64,000 bases of DNA from Janthinobacterium fluminis (GTDB taxonomy: Bacteria > Pseudomonadota > Gammaproteobacteria > Burkholderiales > Burkholderiaceae_D), in contig NZ_JAQQXR010000002.1 of assembly GCF_028595325.1 (NCBI RefSeq), positions 186,001 to 250,000 of the forward strand, read 5' to 3'. Shown here one piece after another: positions 8,893-18,423 of this stretch. The translations under genes and the position numbers were made by a program. A model generated the notes under the pieces. The model did not search any database and was not told the origin of the DNA. It saw nothing but the letters and a program-made list of their open reading frames with translations. The number at the start of each line of letters is the position of its first letter. Position 1 is the stretch's first letter.

Positions 8893-9448
8893 TGCTATTA
8901 CTCCAAGAAAATAGTTGCATGTAAACGGGAAGACCGGACATCAAAACCATACTGGGAAATAGTTGCTGTACAGATAGTTATATTGAAAAGTCTATGTTGA
9001 CAAATTTCAATTCTTCGATCAAACCATTGCCCGCCGGCCCCTGTCAACGCGCGCGCGCGCGCCGTTCAACATAGAAACAACAGTCATATTGTTTATTTTT
9101 TACCGTTAATGAATGGCTATCTTGCCGATGCTGTTTTGCAGCAAGCACATTTAGTTGAGGTTTCATGTATCGGGCCGGGCGCGGCCGCGGCGGGGCCGGC
9201 GGGCGGCGCCGCCGCGGCCCCGTTTGATATTGCGCCGCAGCAAATGGCGGCGCGGCCCGGCGCGAAAATATTTATGTCCGCCCGCTTTCGCCCAGGGGCC
9301 GAAATATGCGTTATCGTTACGCCTTTTTTGGCCGTGGCGCAAAGCGCGCCGCCGCGGCGGACAGGGCAGGCCGGCTCCCCCATCCGGGGAGCGGCGAAGG
9401 CGGCGCGCCGACACGGCGCGCCCACAACACGATAGGGAAGGGTTGCAG
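8893..9448. other. Gene-free divergent intergenic region
   Basis: This stretch separates a minus-strand receptor from a plus-strand ABC importer. The left part (8930-9030) is AT-rich and probably holds the receptor promoter; TTGTCA at 9003-8998 and TATAAC about 15 bases on is only a weak match. A CG-alternating tract lies at about 9050-9062. The right part is very GC-rich. No convincing plus-strand promoter or structured RNA is seen. Confidence 0.5.
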
Positions 9449-11245
9449 ATGAGATCAAATTGGGTCCAGCGCTTGGCGCTGGCGGCGACGCTGGGCGGCC
9501 TCGGGCCGCTGGCGCTGGCCGCGCCGAACGAGCCGAGCCAGCCAGTGAAGGTATTGCGCTATATCCTGCCGGCGGCGGAGACGGGTTTCGACCCGGCCAC
9601 CGCGCGCGACCTGTATTCCAACCACATCACGCAAGCCATTTTCGAGCCGCTGTTCACCTACGACTACCTGGCGCGCCCGGCCACGCTGGTGCCGCACGCG
9701 GCGGCGGCCCTGCCCGAGGTGTCGGCGGACGGCAAGACGTACACGATACGCTTGAAAAAAGGCATAGTCTTCACGCCCGATCCCGCCTTCAAGGGCAAGC
9801 GGCGCGAGCTGACGATGGCCGACTTCGTGTACTCGTGGAAGCGGCTGTTCGACCCGAAGCTGGCCTCGCCGCACGCCTGGTTGTTGGAGAACAAGGTGAT
9901 CGGCCTGGACCAACTGGCCAAGGACGCCAAAAAGAGCGGCAAGTTCGACTATGACAAGGCGATCCCCGGCTTCGAGCTGCTCGACCCCTACACGCTGCGC
10001 ATCCACCTGACCCAGACCGACTTCAACCTCGGCATGATCCTGGCCTACGAGCCGGCGGCGGCGCTGGCGCGCGAAGTGGTGCAGATGTACGGCGACGTCA
10101 AGGGCGAGGTCGCCTCCAACCCCGTCGGCACCGGCGTCTACAAGCTGGGCCAGTGGGTGCGCGGCAACCGCATCGTGCTGGAGGAAAACACCGACCACTT
10201 GCCGGAGATCTGGGACTTCAAGGCCGGCGACGACCCGGACGACGTCCGCATCGTCGCGCAAATGAAGGGCAAGAAGATGCCGCAGATCGGCCGCATCGAA
10301 ATCAGCGTGCTGATCGAGGACCAGTCGCGCTGGCTGTCCTTCCAGAGCGGCGGCACCGACCTGTTCTGGCTGGACGGGCCGCTGGCGCCGAAGGCCATGC
10401 TCGACGGCAAACTGCGGCCGGAGCTGGCGGCCCGCGGCGTGCAGCTGTCGCGCCTGATCGACCCGGAAATCACTTACTACTACTGGAATATGCAAGACCC
10501 GGTGCTGGGCGGCTTCTCGAAGGAAAAGATCGCGCTGCGCCGCGCCATCGCCATGGCCCACAACATCGACGAGGAAATCCGCGTCGTCTGGAACGGCCAG
10601 GCGCAAAAGATGGAATACCCGATACCGCCGGGCGTGGTCGGCCACGACCCGCACTACCGCAGCCTGCTGCAATACGATCCCGTGCTGGCCAACAAGCTGC
10701 TCGACAAGTTCGGCTACAAGAAGGGCCCGGACGGCTGGCGCACCCTGCCCGACGGCAAGCCGCTGGTGCTGCAGTATGCGTCGCGCAACGAGGCCAGCGG
10801 CGTGCTGCAGGCGGAAATGTGGCGCAAGACCTATAACTCGATCGGCATCCAGATGCGCAACGACAGGATGATCTTCGCCGACATCATGAAGGCGGAAAAG
10901 CTCTGCAAGCTGCAAAGCCGCAGCGCGCCGTGGCTGGCCGACTACCCGGACGGCGACAACTTCATGCAGTTGTTCTACGGCCCGAACACCAACCAGAACA
11001 ATAATGGCTGCTACCAGGACCCGGAATACGACAAGCTGTACGCGGCCAGCCAAAAGATGCCGGCCGGCCCGGAGCGCGACGTGCTGTTCCACAAGATGGC
11101 GCGCCACCTGGAAGTGAACGCCGGCGCCCTGATGGGTTACGCCCGCTACCGCAATATGCTGGCCCAGCCCAGCGTGCTGGGCTACAAAAAACACCCCATC
11201 CTGCACCAGGAATGGCAATACATCGACATCGACAAGTCGAAATAA
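9449..11245 (+). CDS. Peptide-type ABC transporter, periplasmic substrate-binding protein
   Basis: A solute-binding protein of the bacterial family 5 type (OppA/DppA-like) that would deliver a peptide or similar ligand to the permeases encoded next. It has 598 residues, the usual size. The ATG at 9449 follows GGGAAGGG and opens a clear signal peptide ending LALAAPNEP; an upstream in-frame start would put arginine-rich sequence ahead of the signal and is rejected. Family-like features include VLRYILPAAETGFDPA near the N-terminus and LRIHLTQTDFNLG mid-protein. It is the first gene of a four-gene operon (SBP, permease, permease, fused ATPase). The exact ligand is not predictable from sequence. 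Confidence 0.93.
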   Translation: MRSNWVQRLALAATLGGLGPLALAAPNEPSQPVKVLRYILPAAETGFDPATARDLYSNHITQAIFEPLFTYDYLARPATLVPHAAAALPEVSADGKTYTIRLKKGIVFTPDPAFKGKRRELTMADFVYSWKRLFDPKLASPHAWLLENKVIGLDQLAKDAKKSGKFDYDKAIPGFELLDPYTLRIHLTQTDFNLGMILAYEPAAALAREVVQMYGDVKGEVASNPVGTGVYKLGQWVRGNRIVLEENTDHLPEIWDFKAGDDPDDVRIVAQMKGKKMPQIGRIEISVLIEDQSRWLSFQSGGTDLFWLDGPLAPKAMLDGKLRPELAARGVQLSRLIDPEITYYYWNMQDPVLGGFSKEKIALRRAIAMAHNIDEEIRVVWNGQAQKMEYPIPPGVVGHDPHYRSLLQYDPVLANKLLDKFGYKKGPDGWRTLPDGKPLVLQYASRNEASGVLQAEMWRKTYNSIGIQMRNDRMIFADIMKAEKLCKLQSRSAPWLADYPDGDNFMQLFYGPNTNQNNNGCYQDPEYDKLYAASQKMPAGPERDVLFHKMARHLEVNAGALMGYARYRNMLAQPSVLGYKKHPILHQEWQYIDIDKSK

Positions 11246-11274
11246 GCCGCGCTTATATTCGCTAAGGAAAAATC

Positions 11275-12213
11275 ATGCTTGCTTATATACTGCGCCGCCT
11301 GTGGCAAATGCTGCCGACCATGCTGGGCGTCGTGCTGCTGGTGTTCGTCCTGTTCAACTGGGTGGGCGGCGACCCCGCCTACATCCTGGCGGGCAAGATG
11401 TCGAATGCCGAGAGCATCGCCAACATCCGCGCCCAACTGGGCGTCGACCAGCCCTACTACGTGCAATTGTGGATCTTCGTTAAGCAGATCGTCACCTTCG
11501 ACTTCGGCCAGAGCTGGGCCACCGGCGAAACCGTCTCGCACATCATCGGCAGCCGCCTGGGGCCGTCGCTGACGGTGCTGGTGCCGCTGACGATACTGGA
11601 AACCTTCTTCGGCATCGCGCTGGCGCTGGCCATCGCCTTCGTGCGCGGCTCCCTGACGGACCGCGCCGTGATGGTCGCCTGCACCGTCGGCATGTCGATT
11701 TCCATCCTCGTCTACATCATCGTCTTCCAGTACGGCTTCGCCTACAAGCTGGGCCTGTTCCCCGTGCAGGGCTGGGGCGAAAGCTTCGCGGAAAACCTGC
11801 TGCGCTACGCCACGCTGCCTATCCTGATCGGCCTGGCCGTCTCGATCGCCCCGACGCTGCGGCTGTTCCGCACCTTCGTCCTCGACGAGGTCAACCAGGA
11901 CTATGTGCGCACGGCGCGCGCCAAGGGCCTGGCCGAGCGCCGCGTCATGTGGGTGCATGTGCTGCGCAACGCCGCCATCCCCATCATCACGCACGTGATG
12001 TCGAACCTGCCGGCCCTGCTGATCGGCGCCTTCCTGCTGGAGCGCTTCTTCGGCATCCCCGGCATCGGCCGCGAGGTGATCCTGGCCGTCGAGCGCAGCG
12101 ACTTCCCGGTGATCAAGGCGATCACCGTCTACGTCGCCGCCGCGACCATGGTCTTCAACCTGCTCACCGACCTGATGTACCAGGCCGTTGACCCACGCGT
12201 ACAACTGAAGTAA
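11275..12213 (+). CDS. ABC transporter permease, OppB/DppB type
   Basis: Inner-membrane permease of 312 residues. It starts MLAYILRRLWQMLPTMLGVV, the typical first membrane helix of this family, and has about six predicted helices. The cytoplasmic coupling motif is visible as DYVRTARAKGLAERRVMWVH (EAA loop). The ribosome site is AAGGAAAA before the ATG at 11275. It lies 29 bases after the binding-protein gene and 8 bases before the second permease gene, so it is clearly one operon. It should pair with the next permease to form the channel. Confidence 0.94.
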   Translation: MLAYILRRLWQMLPTMLGVVLLVFVLFNWVGGDPAYILAGKMSNAESIANIRAQLGVDQPYYVQLWIFVKQIVTFDFGQSWATGETVSHIIGSRLGPSLTVLVPLTILETFFGIALALAIAFVRGSLTDRAVMVACTVGMSISILVYIIVFQYGFAYKLGLFPVQGWGESFAENLLRYATLPILIGLAVSIAPTLRLFRTFVLDEVNQDYVRTARAKGLAERRVMWVHVLRNAAIPIITHVMSNLPALLIGAFLLERFFGIPGIGREVILAVERSDFPVIKAITVYVAAATMVFNLLTDLMYQAVDPRVQLK

Positions 12214-12221
12214 GGATAGCG

Positions 12222-13328
12222 ATGTCGAATACTCACTCTTCGCCGGGCCTGTGGGCCCTGGCGTGGCGCCGTTTGCGCGCCGACCGGCTGGCCATGCTGG
12301 CGCTGGGCGTCGTCGGCGCCTTCCTGCTGATGCTGGTGCTGTCGTCCACGGGCCTGATCGTGGCCGACTGGGAGGACGAGGTCGGCGTCAGCTACGCGCC
12401 GCCGACCTTCACGGGCGCCGGCGAGGCGGCCGTGCGCGCCAGCGGCGCCAAGGCCGGCCCGCAGCCGGCCACCGAAGTCAATGTGCTGGACCCGCTGGCC
12501 GAGGACATCCGCCAGTTGCGCGCCGAGCTGGGCGCCAACCCGGACGTGGCGCTGGACATGTACGGCGTGGCCGACCCGCTGGCCGCCGACGTGGCGCAAC
12601 TGCGCGCCGGCCTGGCCGGGACGCGCCAGGCCGGCCTGGCGGAGAAGCGCGCCACCCTGCCATTCGGCGCCGACAAATGGGGCCACGACGTGCTGAAGAA
12701 AACCGTGAAGGGCGCGGAAACCTCGATCGTCGTCGGCCTCGTCGCGGCCCTGCTGGCGGTGCTGCTGGGCACCCTGTTCGGCGCCTTCGCCGGCTATTAC
12801 GGCGGCCGCATCGACGACTTCTTCACCTGGTTCTACAGCATCTTCACGGCCATCCCCTCGATCCTGATGATCTTGACGGTGGCCGCCGTGCTGCAGCAAA
12901 AAGGCTTGCTGACCATCGTGCTGATCCTCGGCTTGACGGGCTGGACCGGACCCTACCGCCTCATGCGCGCCGAATACATCAAGCACAAGGCGCGCGAATA
13001 CGTGATGGCGGCCGACGCCATCGGCGCCTCGCACTGGCGCAAGATGTTCTCGCACATCTTCCCCAACGTCAGCCACGTCGCGCTGGTGCAGATGTCCATC
13101 CTCGTCGTCGGCTTCATCAAGGCCGAGGTGATCCTCAGCTTCCTCGGCTTCGGCGTGCCGGTCGGCATGGTGTCCTGGGGCAGCATCCTGAACGAGGCGC
13201 AAAACGAGTTAATTCTGGGCAAATGGTGGCAATTGACGGCCGCCGCCGTGGCGATGGCGGTGCTGGTGACGGCGTTCTCGCTGTTTACCGACGCCCTGCG
13301 CGACGCGCTCGACCCCAAAGTGAAATAG
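12222..13328 (+). CDS. ABC transporter permease, OppC/DppC (YejE-like) type
   Basis: The second permease subunit, 368 residues. After the first helix (about residues 20-45) there is a large extra segment (about 50-150) rich in Ala and Asp before KWGHDVLKKTVKGAETS. Such insertions are seen in YejE-like members. The EAA loop reads REYVMAADAIGASHWRKM. It ends 8 bases before the ATPase ATG. The longer extracytoplasmic insert suggests a specialised contact with the binding protein, which is inference. Confidence 0.93.
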   Translation: MSNTHSSPGLWALAWRRLRADRLAMLALGVVGAFLLMLVLSSTGLIVADWEDEVGVSYAPPTFTGAGEAAVRASGAKAGPQPATEVNVLDPLAEDIRQLRAELGANPDVALDMYGVADPLAADVAQLRAGLAGTRQAGLAEKRATLPFGADKWGHDVLKKTVKGAETSIVVGLVAALLAVLLGTLFGAFAGYYGGRIDDFFTWFYSIFTAIPSILMILTVAAVLQQKGLLTIVLILGLTGWTGPYRLMRAEYIKHKAREYVMAADAIGASHWRKMFSHIFPNVSHVALVQMSILVVGFIKAEVILSFLGFGVPVGMVSWGSILNEAQNELILGKWWQLTAAAVAMAVLVTAFSLFTDALRDALDPKVK

Positions 13329-13336
13329 GAGCGGCC

Positions 13337-15037
13337 ATGACACCCGACAGCCACAACAACCTGCTACAGGTGCGCAATCTGCGTGTGACCTTCCGCACCG
13401 ACAAGAAGAACACCTTCGAAGCCGTCAAGGCGATTTCCTTCAACGTGCCGCGCAACGCCACCGTGGCCCTGGTGGGCGAATCGGGCAGCGGCAAATCCGT
13501 CAGCTCGCTGGCCGTGATGGGCCTGTTGCCGGCGGAAACCACCATCATCGACCCGGACAGCCGCATCCTCTTCGACGGGCGCGACCTGCTGCGCATGTCG
13601 GACGCCGAGCGGCGCGACATGTGCGGCAAGGACATCTCGATGATCTTCCAGGAGCCGATGTCCTCGCTCAACCCGGTCTTCACGGTCGGCTTCCAGATCG
13701 CCGAAGTGCTGCGCCAGCACATGGGCATGAACGGCAAGCAGGCGCGCGCGCGCACGCTGGCGCTGCTGCAGGAAGTCGGCATCCCCGACCCGGCCAGCAA
13801 GATCGACGCCTACCCGAGCCAGATGTCGGGCGGCCAGCAACAGCGCGTCATGATCGCCATGGCGATCGCCTGCGAACCGAAGCTGCTGATCGCCGACGAG
13901 CCGACGACGGCGCTGGACGTGACGATCCAGAAGCAGATCATGGAACTGATCGCCGCGCTGCAAAAGAAACACCAGATGTCGGTGCTGTTCATCACCCACG
14001 ACCTGGGGCTGGTGGGCGAGATCGCCGACCACGTCATCGTCATGCGCCACGGCGACGTGCGCGAGACGGGCGCCACGCGCCAGGTCTTCACGGCGCCGCA
14101 GGACGCCTACACCAAGGCGCTGCTGCACTGCCGGCCCTCGCTCGACGAGCGGCCGTGGCGCCTGCCCGTCATCGACGACTACATCAGCGGCGCGGCCGCG
14201 CCGGGCGCCGCCGTGCGCCAGCGCAGCCGCGGCTACGTGGCCGGCGAGGAGAACGTGCTGGTCGTCGACAAGCTGAGCAAAAGTTTCTTCCTGCGCGAGG
14301 GCCTGTTCGGCAAGCGCGAATTCCACGCCGTCAAGGACGTGTCGTTCACCCTGCCGCGCGGCAAGACGCTGGGCGTCGTCGGCGAATCCGGCTCGGGCAA
14401 GACGACGGTCGGCCTGACCCTGCTGCGCCTGCACCAGGCCAGCGGCGGCACGGCGCTGTTCGAGGGCAAGGACCTGATCGCCATGCCGGACAAGGAATAC
14501 CTGCCGTACAAGCGGCGCATCCAGATCATCTTCCAGAACCCGTATGCCTCGCTGAACCCGCGCTTCACCGTCGGCCAGATCCTGCTCGAACCGATGCGCA
14601 TCCACAAAATCGGCGCCACCGACAAGGAACGCATCGACAAGGCCTACTGGCTGCTGGAAAAAGTCGGCCTGCCGGCGCAAGCCTTCCACCGCTACCCGCA
14701 CGAATTCTCCGGCGGCCAGCGGCAGCGCATCGCCATCGCCCGCTGCCTGACTATGCAGCCGGAAATCCTCGTCTGCGACGAATCCGTGTCGGCGCTGGAC
14801 GTGTCGGTGCAAGCCCAGGTGCTGAACCTGCTGCAAGACTTGCAGGACGAATTCGGCATGAGCTACATCTTCATCTCGCACGACCTGTCGGTGGTCAAAT
14901 ACATGGCCGACCAGGTGATGGTGATGCACAAGGGGCAGGTGGTGGAGATGGCCAACTCGGACGAGCTGTACCGCAACCCGAGGCATCCGTACACGCAAAC
15001 CCTGCTCAGCGCCATCCCGCGCGGCGTGCCGGCGTAA
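13337..15037 (+). CDS. ABC transporter ATP-binding protein with two fused ATPase domains
   Basis: Fused double ATPase (566 residues) that powers the peptide-type importer, corresponding to separate DppD and DppF or to YejF. The first domain has Walker A GESGSGKSVSS, signature MSGGQQQRV and Walker B LLIADEPTTALD. The second has GESGSGKTTVG, FSGGQRQRIAIA and ILVCDESVSALD. Each domain is followed by an H-loop His and the oligopeptide-transporter C-terminal region (NPRHPYTQTLLSAIP). In the second Walker B the usual DEP is DES, also seen in family relatives. The ATG at 13337 follows GGAG. It is the last gene of the importer operon. Confidence 0.95.
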   Translation: MTPDSHNNLLQVRNLRVTFRTDKKNTFEAVKAISFNVPRNATVALVGESGSGKSVSSLAVMGLLPAETTIIDPDSRILFDGRDLLRMSDAERRDMCGKDISMIFQEPMSSLNPVFTVGFQIAEVLRQHMGMNGKQARARTLALLQEVGIPDPASKIDAYPSQMSGGQQQRVMIAMAIACEPKLLIADEPTTALDVTIQKQIMELIAALQKKHQMSVLFITHDLGLVGEIADHVIVMRHGDVRETGATRQVFTAPQDAYTKALLHCRPSLDERPWRLPVIDDYISGAAAPGAAVRQRSRGYVAGEENVLVVDKLSKSFFLREGLFGKREFHAVKDVSFTLPRGKTLGVVGESGSGKTTVGLTLLRLHQASGGTALFEGKDLIAMPDKEYLPYKRRIQIIFQNPYASLNPRFTVGQILLEPMRIHKIGATDKERIDKAYWLLEKVGLPAQAFHRYPHEFSGGQRQRIAIARCLTMQPEILVCDESVSALDVSVQAQVLNLLQDLQDEFGMSYIFISHDLSVVKYMADQVMVMHKGQVVEMANSDELYRNPRHPYTQTLLSAIPRGVPA

Positions 15038-15090
15038 CACGGCGCGGCCGGCGCGCCCATCGCGCCGGCATTTTCAGCTACCATGACGGC

Positions 15091-16011
15091 ATGTCCCACC
15101 TCATCCAACTCCTGCAGGAATATGGCGTCCTGATCGTCTTCGCCGTCGTGCTGGTCGAACAGATCGGCTTGCCGATTCCCGCCTTTCCCATCCTCATCGT
15201 CGCCGGCGCGCTGGCCGTCGACGGCAACGGCAGCTGGCCGGCGGCGCTGGCGGTCAGCATGCTGGCCTGCCTGATCAGCGACTACTTTTGGTTCCGCGCC
15301 GGGCGCCACTACGGCAAGCGCATCCTCAAACTGCTGTGCCGCATCTCGCTGTCGCCCGACTACTGCGTCAGCCAGACCGAAGACAACTTCAAGCGCTGGG
15401 GGCCGAAAGCGCTGATCGTCGCCAAATTCATCCCCGGCTTCAACACCATCGCGCCGCCGCTGGCCGGCGCGATGGGCACCGGCAACCCGACCTTCCTCGG
15501 CTTCAGCGTGCTGGGCGGACTGCTGTGGAGCGGCAGCGGCATCGCCATCGGCGCCTACTTCCACACCAGCGTAGACCAGGTGCTCGACATCCTCGGCGCG
15601 ATGGGGGCGACGGCGCTGACCGTGCTGGCCGGCCTGCTGCTGCTCTTCATCTGCTTCAAATACGTCGAACGCAAGCGCTTCCAGCAAAAAACGCGGGTCG
15701 AGCGCATCAGCATCGACGAACTGCGCCGGCTGATCGACGCCGGCGCGGCGCCCGTGCTGGTGGACGCCCGCAGCGCCACGGCGCAAATGCTGGAGCCGGC
15801 CGCGCCCGGCGCCATGCTGTTCAACGGCGGCGCGGCCATCGACGCCATCGGCGCGCTGGCCAAAGACCGCCACATCGTCGTCTACTGCAGCTGCCCGAAC
15901 GACGTGACGGCCGCCCAGGTCGCGCAACAACTGCAGGCGCGCGGCTACCACCGCGCCAAACCGCTGCATGGCGGGCTGGACGCGTGGAACGCCGCCTACC
16001 GGCCGCAGTAG
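15091..16011 (+). CDS. DedA/VTT-family membrane protein fused to a rhodanese domain
   Basis: A two-domain protein of 306 residues. Residues 1-195 are a DedA (VTT, formerly SNARE-associated) membrane domain with GLPIPAFPILI, a re-entrant-like segment and FIPGFNTIAPPLAGAMG; DedA proteins are linked to lipid carrier flipping and membrane homeostasis. Residues about 205-306 form a cytoplasmic rhodanese domain (LIDAGAAPVLVDARSA) with an active-site-like loop YCSCPNDVTAAQ, where Cys follows the VVYC strand. It lies 53 bases after the ABC operon and may share its transcript. Which Cys is catalytic and what the rhodanese acts on are unknown. A REP-like palindrome follows the gene. Confidence 0.88.
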   Translation: MSHLIQLLQEYGVLIVFAVVLVEQIGLPIPAFPILIVAGALAVDGNGSWPAALAVSMLACLISDYFWFRAGRHYGKRILKLLCRISLSPDYCVSQTEDNFKRWGPKALIVAKFIPGFNTIAPPLAGAMGTGNPTFLGFSVLGGLLWSGSGIAIGAYFHTSVDQVLDILGAMGATALTVLAGLLLLFICFKYVERKRFQQKTRVERISIDELRRLIDAGAAPVLVDARSATAQMLEPAAPGAMLFNGGAAIDAIGALAKDRHIVVYCSCPNDVTAAQVAQQLQARGYHRAKPLHGGLDAWNAAYRPQ

Positions 16012-16018
16012 CACAGCC

Positions 16019-16075
16019 GGGGACAGACCACGATTTCCAGGGCAAGTATTGCCCTGGAAATCGTGGTCTGCCCCC
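16019..16075. repeat. REP-like palindrome with GGGG-ACAGACC ends
   Basis: A 22-bp perfect stem, arms 16024-16045 and 16049-16070 around a three-base loop, extends with GGGG/CCCC across one mismatch. The outer sequence GGGGaCAGaCC resembles the ends of the larger palindrome at 27124-27188. It sits just after a stop codon, so it may serve as a terminator or mRNA stabiliser. No T run follows it. Confidence 0.75.
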
Positions 16076-16225
16076 AGCTTTTGGTAGTTTTACTACCCAC
16101 ATTTATGCGTAGTATTGTGGCGTTTTGCGTATTTTCCGCCATGAAATGTACTAAAACTACAAACTCAGCTTGCGCCGCGACCGACTAATCCTTTAAGCTT
16201 GGGCTCCCACTTCTTAATTCAGATC

Positions 16226-17251
16226 ATGAGCGCTCAGTCCATTTCCGCCTTGCTTGCCTCGTCCTCCGCTTTCGCCGACGGCCCGCGTTTGCTGGCGGAT
16301 GTGGGCGGCACGAATGCGCGTTTCGCGCTGCAGACGGCGCCCGGCAGCATCGCCCTGGTCGAGGTCTTGCCGTGCGCCGACTATCCCAGCCTGACGGCGG
16401 CGCTGCGGGCGTATCTGGCCTCGCCGGCCGTCGCCGCCGCCGGCGGCCAGGCCGTGCGCCACGCGGCGGTGGCCATCGCCAATCCGGTCGACGGCGACTT
16501 TTTGCAGATGACCAATCACCACTGGTCGTTTTCCATCGAGGCCATGCGCGTCGAGTGCGGTTTCGCCACCTTGGTCGTGGTCAACGATTTCACGGCGCTG
16601 GCGCGCTCGCTGCCGCATCTGGCGGCGGCCGACAAGCGCCAGGTCGGCGCCGGCCTGGCCCGCGACAACGCGGCGCTGGGGCTGATCGGCGCCGGCACCG
16701 GCCTGGGCGTGTCCGGCCTGATTCCCGCCCACGGCCACTGGACGGCGCTGCAAAGCGAGGGCGGCCATGTCAGTTTTTCACCCGTCAACGCCACTGAAAT
16801 CGCCATCCTGCAATTCGCCTGGCGCGAGTTCGAGCATGTGTCGGCCGAGCGTCTCTTGTCCGGCGTCGGCCTGGAGTTGATTTACCGCGCCCTGGCCGAG
16901 CGCGCCGGCGTCGCCGCCGAGGCCATCGGCGCGGCCGAGATCACGCGCCGCGCGCTGGCCGGCGAGTCGCCCCTGTGCGACGAGGTCATCGAGGCGTTTT
17001 GCGGCATGCTCGGCACCATCGCCGGCAACGTCGCCGTCACGCTGGGCGCGCTGGGCGGCATTTATATAGGCGGCGGCATCGTGCCGCGCCTGGGCGCGCG
17101 CTTCGAGCGCTCGGCTTTCCGCGCCCGTTTCGAGCAAAAAGGCCGTTTCGCCAAGTATCTTTCGCAAGTGCCAACTTTTGTTATCACCGCGCAATATCCC
17201 GCCTTTCTTGGTGCATCTGCAATCTTGTCGGAAAAATTGGCCGACGCCTGA
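16226..17251 (+). CDS. glk: Glucokinase
   Basis: Phosphorylates glucose with ATP to glucose-6-phosphate in the cytoplasm. A 341-residue protein of the bacterial Glk family: phosphate-binding motif [11 protein letters not shown] (25-35), [10 protein letters not shown] with the catalytic-type Asp, [11 protein letters not shown] and SEGGHVSF, then [12 protein letters not shown]. The start at 16226 is preferred because a longer frame begins in non-family sequence; the ribosome site there is weak. No sugar transporter lies next to it. The intergenic stretch before scpB suggests it is a single-gene unit. Confidence 0.92.
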   Translation: MSAQSISALLASSSAFADGPRLLADVGGTNARFALQTAPGSIALVEVLPCADYPSLTAALRAYLASPAVAAAGGQAVRHAAVAIANPVDGDFLQMTNHHWSFSIEAMRVECGFATLVVVNDFTALARSLPHLAAADKRQVGAGLARDNAALGLIGAGTGLGVSGLIPAHGHWTALQSEGGHVSFSPVNATEIAILQFAWREFEHVSAERLLSGVGLELIYRALAERAGVAAEAIGAAEITRRALAGESPLCDEVIEAFCGMLGTIAGNVAVTLGALGGIYIGGGIVPRLGARFERSAFRARFEQKGRFAKYLSQVPTFVITAQYPAFLGASAILSEKLADA

Positions 17252-17628
17252 GGCCGGGCGGGTGGCGGCGTTTACCCGTTTTTGCGCTTTTCCCGCTTTT
17301 ATCAGGTACAATTGGCGTCGTTGGATGAAACGGCGTCTCTCGTTCGCACGGACTTTTGCCTGAAAATGGCGGGTCGGAGCCGCCTCACTTTGAAATCAAC
17401 GGCCAGCCAGCGCTTCGTTTGAAGCGGCGCCGTCGATGCCAGGGCACATTACTCTCCATCTGTAACACTCCCGCTCAGCGCGCATCGGCCAGGGCGTCGG
17501 AAAACAGCCTCAACGAGAAATGCAGCAAGGCGGCATCCCCTGATGCCGGTCCCCTGTTCCGCTGAGATGATTTGTTTTGATTTCTTTCTTTGCATACGGT
17601 TTGCAATACACATCCGCACAGAATTGCT
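17252..17628. other. Intergenic region between glk and scpB
   Basis: No credible gene. A possible -10, TACAAT at 17307-17312, has only a poor -35 (TTGCGC, 19-base spacer). A small inverted repeat GGCATC-CCCT-GATGCC lies near 17530. Short ORFs here (for example 17356-17565) have no family-like features. Confidence 0.4.

Positions 17629-18415
<787 letters not shown>

Positions 18416-18423
<8 letters not shown>

Noticed and set aside
9050..9062. CG-alternating tract as a Z-DNA or regulatory element
   Set aside because: Only about 13 bases in a GC-rich genome; too short to claim a function.
9109..9435. 108-residue ORF upstream of the ABC binding protein
   Set aside because: Low-complexity Ala/Gly/Pro reading, no ribosome site, and an equally long ORF on the opposite strand.
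17356..17565. 69-residue ORF between glk and scpB
   Set aside because: No ribosome site or coding-like features.
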